Assembly: GCA_937910305.1 (NCBI GenBank)
Contig: CALEPS010000058.1
Coordinates: forward strand, 1 to 7,288
Reading direction: 5' to 3'
Length of the DNA: 7,288 bases
From: an uncultured Bacteroidales bacterium
GTDB lineage: Bacteria; Bacteroidota; Bacteroidia; Bacteroidales; Paludibacteraceae
Program-made: the position numbers and the translations under genes
In this document: piece by piece, positions 5,552-7,288 of the stretch
Position numbering within the stretch: position 1 is the first letter of the stretch
How the letters are laid out: every line of letters starts with the position of its first letter
The notes under the pieces: model-generated
What the model saw: only the letters and a program-made list of their open reading frames with translations
Told to the model about the DNA's origin: nothing
The model's database searches: none

Positions 5552-6121
5552 TTATTTCTCCACTAGTTGCTTCCCGTCTAAGAATGCTTTGCCAACGGTC
5601 CTGCCCAGTTCAATATAGGAATGATGAACCGGGTCGAACGTGATGAGTTGCATCTTCTCCACATCAGGCTTGCCATCGGCCGCTAAGTATTTCTCGTCGC
5701 AAAGGATATTAACTATCTCCCCTACAAGATAACAACCGTCTTCTGACTCGTCAATGATACGCGAAACGCGGCATTCCAAAGTCATCGGTAATTCCTTGAA
5801 TATAGGAGCGTTGATGTTCGGTGCTTTCTCTGCCGTCCATCCGGCACGAGCAATCTTATCGGTTACTTTTCGACCGCTGACGATACCTACGTAATCGGCG
5901 GCCACCAAGGTCTCTGTCGTGGCAAAAGCCAGTGTAAACTCCGGATTGACAGCTAAGTTATCGGTCGTGGCATGGGAACCCAACGAGACGATTATCTCGT
6001 GCATATCCCATTGTCCTCCCCATGCGGCATTCATCGCATTAGGTGTACCATTCTTGTCGTATGTTCCGATAATCAATACCGGTTGTGGGAGCACCCACGC
6101 TGCTGGTTTAAAACTCTTCAT
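5552..6121 (-). CDS. Flavin reductase family protein (flavoredoxin-like)
   Basis: This 189-residue protein has the FMN-binding split-barrel of the flavin reductase family: PVLIIGTYDKNGTPNAMNAAWGG (residues 14-36), SLGSHATTDNLAVNPEFTLAF (47-67), ADYVGIVSG (75-83) and CRVSRIIDESEDGCYLVGEIVNI (117-139), followed by HHSYIELGRTVGKAF. Members bind FMN and reduce flavin, or serve as electron carriers using NAD(P)H; the physiological partner cannot be told from this window. It is cytoplasmic, with no signal peptide. The ATG at 6121 is preceded by an AAGAGAA stretch and follows the acetyltransferase stop by 14 nt. The length is normal and the frame is intact. Confidence 0.9.
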   Translation of the reverse strand: MKSFKPAAWVLPQPVLIIGTYDKNGTPNAMNAAWGGQWDMHEIIVSLGSHATTDNLAVNPEFTLAFATTETLVAADYVGIVSGRKVTDKIARAGWTAEKAPNINAPIFKELPMTLECRVSRIIDESEDGCYLVGEIVNILCDEKYLAADGKPDVEKMQLITFDPVHHSYIELGRTVGKAFLDGKQLVEK

Positions 6122-6135
6122 GTTATTCTCTTGTT

Positions 6136-6690
6136 TTAATCATTCTTCTTGATTATTCTCGCAGGGTTGCCCGCAATGACTACATCGTCCGGTATATCGT
6201 GCGTCACGACACTGCCGGCACCTACAATGACACGGTTGCCGATGGTCACGCCCGGACAAACAATCACTCCTCCACCAAGCCAGCAGTCTTCTCCAATATG
6301 TATCGGTAGACCGGTCTCAATGGTCTTGCGGCGCTCAAGATAATTATGCGGATGATCAGGAGTTAGCAGTTGGCAGTTAGGACCGATAAGCGTGTGTGCA
6401 CCGATGGTGATGCCGCCGCCGTCGAGGAAGACCGCATTGAAGTTGATTACTACTCCCTCCCCGATAGTGATACGGTCGCCATGGTCGCAATGAAAGGGCG
6501 GGATGACAAGTGTCGATGGGTGTGCGTTAGGTAACAACTTCTGCTGGCAACGACGCAACTCCTCCATGTCCCATGCCCCGCATTGGTTAAAATCCCGCAT
6601 TGCATAATAGGTCTGTTTGATGCGTGCTTGTATCTCCGCGTCCGTGTAGTCGTACTGCATACCAGACAGCATTTTTTCGTATTCAGTCAT
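6136..6690 (-). CDS. Sugar O-acetyltransferase, maltose/galactoside acetyltransferase type
   Basis: This 184-residue enzyme is of the left-handed beta-helix hexapeptide-repeat family (Maa/LacA type), which transfers an acetyl group from acetyl-CoA to a sugar hydroxyl; it probably works as a trimer in the cytoplasm. The N-terminal helical cap (MTEYEKMLSGMQYDYTDAEI) is typical of this subfamily. Hexapeptide repeats run from about 73 to 178: ITIGEGVVINFNAVFLDGGG, ITIGAHTLIGPN, IHIGEDCWLGGGVIVCPGVTIGNRVIVGAGSVV and the closing AGNPARII. The catalytic His is likely H113 in TPDHPHN, by analogy to His115 of E. coli galactoside acetyltransferase. The exact sugar acceptor cannot be told. The ATG at 6690 is 2 nt after the YbaK stop. 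The gene is intact and of normal length. Confidence 0.92.
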   Translation of the reverse strand: MTEYEKMLSGMQYDYTDAEIQARIKQTYYAMRDFNQCGAWDMEELRRCQQKLLPNAHPSTLVIPPFHCDHGDRITIGEGVVINFNAVFLDGGGITIGAHTLIGPNCQLLTPDHPHNYLERRKTIETGLPIHIGEDCWLGGGVIVCPGVTIGNRVIVGAGSVVTHDIPDDVVIAGNPARIIKKND

Positions 6691-6692
6691 AT

Positions 6693-7172
6693 CTATATCA
6701 AATCACTTACTGTTAATGGTACATAGTTGATTAGGTCTTGCGGAGCGAGGCGGAGTTGCATGCCGCGCTGACCCGCAGAGACGTAAATCTTCTCATGCAG
6801 CAGACAGGTCTCGTCGATGTACGACGGGAAAGGTTTCCTCATCCCAATCGGACAACATCCGCCACGGATATAACCGGTGAGCGGCAGCAGTTCCTTCTGC
6901 GGAATCGGCTTACAGGACTTGTTACCGCTGGCACGAGCCGCTTTCTTCAAGTCAACCTCACACGCACCCGGCACGACACAGACAAAATGCTTGGTCTTAT
7001 CGCCCTCTAACACAATGGTTTTGAACACGGCATCCACATCCTCACCTAACTGTTCCGCCACGTGTGTAGCGCTCAAGTCAGACTCATCCACCTCGTACTC
7101 AATCAACTCGTACGCAATCCCTGCTGCATCCAGCAACCGGCATACATTCGTTTTCTGGATCTTTTGCGCCAT
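6693..7172 (-). CDS. ybaK: Cys-tRNA(Pro)/Cys-tRNA(Cys) deacylase, YbaK/EbsC type
   Basis: This 159-residue protein belongs to the YbaK/ProX editing-domain family, which hydrolyses cysteine wrongly attached to tRNA(Pro) in the cytoplasm. Key features are KTNVCRLLDAAGIAYELIEY at the N-terminus, VFKTIVLEG at 49-57 with K51 in the position of the essential Lys of YbaK, and the conserved glycine loop GYIRGGCCPIG at 100-110 followed by MRKPFPSYIDE. In most relatives I recall, the loop reads GGxSPxG; here the Ser position is Cys107. The ATG at 7172 is preceded at 7 nt spacing by AGAGGA (7185..7180), the best Shine-Dalgarno-like sequence in the window. It lies 12 nt after the upstream gene's stop and 2 nt before the acetyltransferase, so it is within the operon. 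Confidence 0.92.
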   Translation of the reverse strand: MAQKIQKTNVCRLLDAAGIAYELIEYEVDESDLSATHVAEQLGEDVDAVFKTIVLEGDKTKHFVCVVPGACEVDLKKAARASGNKSCKPIPQKELLPLTGYIRGGCCPIGMRKPFPSYIDETCLLHEKIYVSAGQRGMQLRLAPQDLINYVPLTVSDLI

Positions 7173-7184
7173 GTTAATATCCTC

Positions 7185-7288
7185 TCACAGAATCAATGGT
7201 TGGGCAAGATTGTCAAACTCGTCGATCGGAATAGGCCTGAAACTGCGGACAAGGGCAACGGCATCCACTTGACGGATAAGCATATACG
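7185..7288 (-). CDS. C-terminal end of an unidentified protein, runs off the right edge
   Basis: One frame is open from the right edge to a TGA at 7187..7185. It encodes about 33 residues ending VRSFRPIPIDEFDNLAQPLIL. It has the codon character of its neighbours, and its stop lies 12 nt before the YbaK ATG, as expected for the preceding gene of the operon. The other two minus-strand frames hit stops without protein-like sequence. An internal ATG at 7283 could in principle start a tiny ORF, but a longer upstream gene is more likely. Too little is present to assign a family. Confidence 0.55.
   Translation of the reverse strand, partial: YMLIRQVDAVALVRSFRPIPIDEFDNLAQPLIL

Noticed and set aside
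2367..7172. Array of small same-strand genes as an integron cassette array
   Set aside because: Gaps of 1-27 nt leave no room for attC recombination sites and no repeated palindromic element separates the genes.
6877..7272. Plus-strand 131-codon frame at the right end
   Set aside because: It overlaps the YbaK gene and the partial upstream gene on the other strand and shows no recognisable motif.
1..7288. CRISPR array, tRNA, rRNA, IS ends or long direct repeats
   Set aside because: Reading through both strands I saw no regularly spaced repeats, cloverleaf-like sequence, transposase fragment or terminal inverted repeats.

Overview
The window looks like a Bacteroidales (Prevotella/Bacteroides/Alistipes-type) chromosome fragment of roughly 50% GC, joined at about position 660 to a very AT-rich stretch (about 12-25% GC in the lines I counted). 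The Bacteroidales call rests on family resemblance (zinc-ribbon/PNPOx fusion, DUF6512, DUF4250, flavodoxin lipoprotein), on a TAnnTTTG-type -7 promoter box, and on mostly weak Shine-Dalgarno sequences. No rRNA, tRNA, IS element, CRISPR array or inverted-repeat structure was found. Every gene I support lies on the minus strand, so transcription runs from high to low coordinates.

Positions 7288 to 2367 read as one tightly packed transcription unit with gaps of 1-27 nt: the C-terminal end of an unidentified protein, a YbaK-type Cys-tRNA(Pro) deacylase, a hexapeptide-repeat O-acetyltransferase, a flavin reductase-like protein, a DUF4250 protein, a 175-residue protein of unknown function, a flavodoxin-domain lipoprotein, a DUF6512 membrane protein, an isoprenylcysteine-type membrane methyltransferase and a four-helix membrane protein. 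Two products are probable FMN proteins (flavin reductase and flavodoxin). The zinc-ribbon/PNPOx protein in the next unit makes a third, and three consecutive genes encode integral membrane proteins. A shared flavin or envelope theme is possible, but I see no evidence of a single pathway.

Positions 2330 to 660 form a second unit that begins at a TACCTTTG promoter and is visibly damaged. The zinc-ribbon/PNPOx gene has lost one base inside its CxxCGM motif. Immediately after it is a 29-codon stump with the N-terminus of a cysteine hydrolase (isochorismatase family). Then come a small cysteine-rich gene and an AlkD-like DNA alkylation repair gene, which is cut off after 147 residues where the AT-rich sequence begins.

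Positions 1-660 carry a reading frame open over 220 codons that runs off the left edge. It encodes a Lys/Asn/Ile-rich protein with a lysine-rich N-terminal part and one clear membrane helix. Its composition is so unlike the rest that the two parts probably have different origins: either a horizontal insertion, or a chimeric assembly with an AT-rich bacterium or eukaryote. This junction and the decayed unit beside it are the most unusual things in the window. I found no convincing new multi-gene system.
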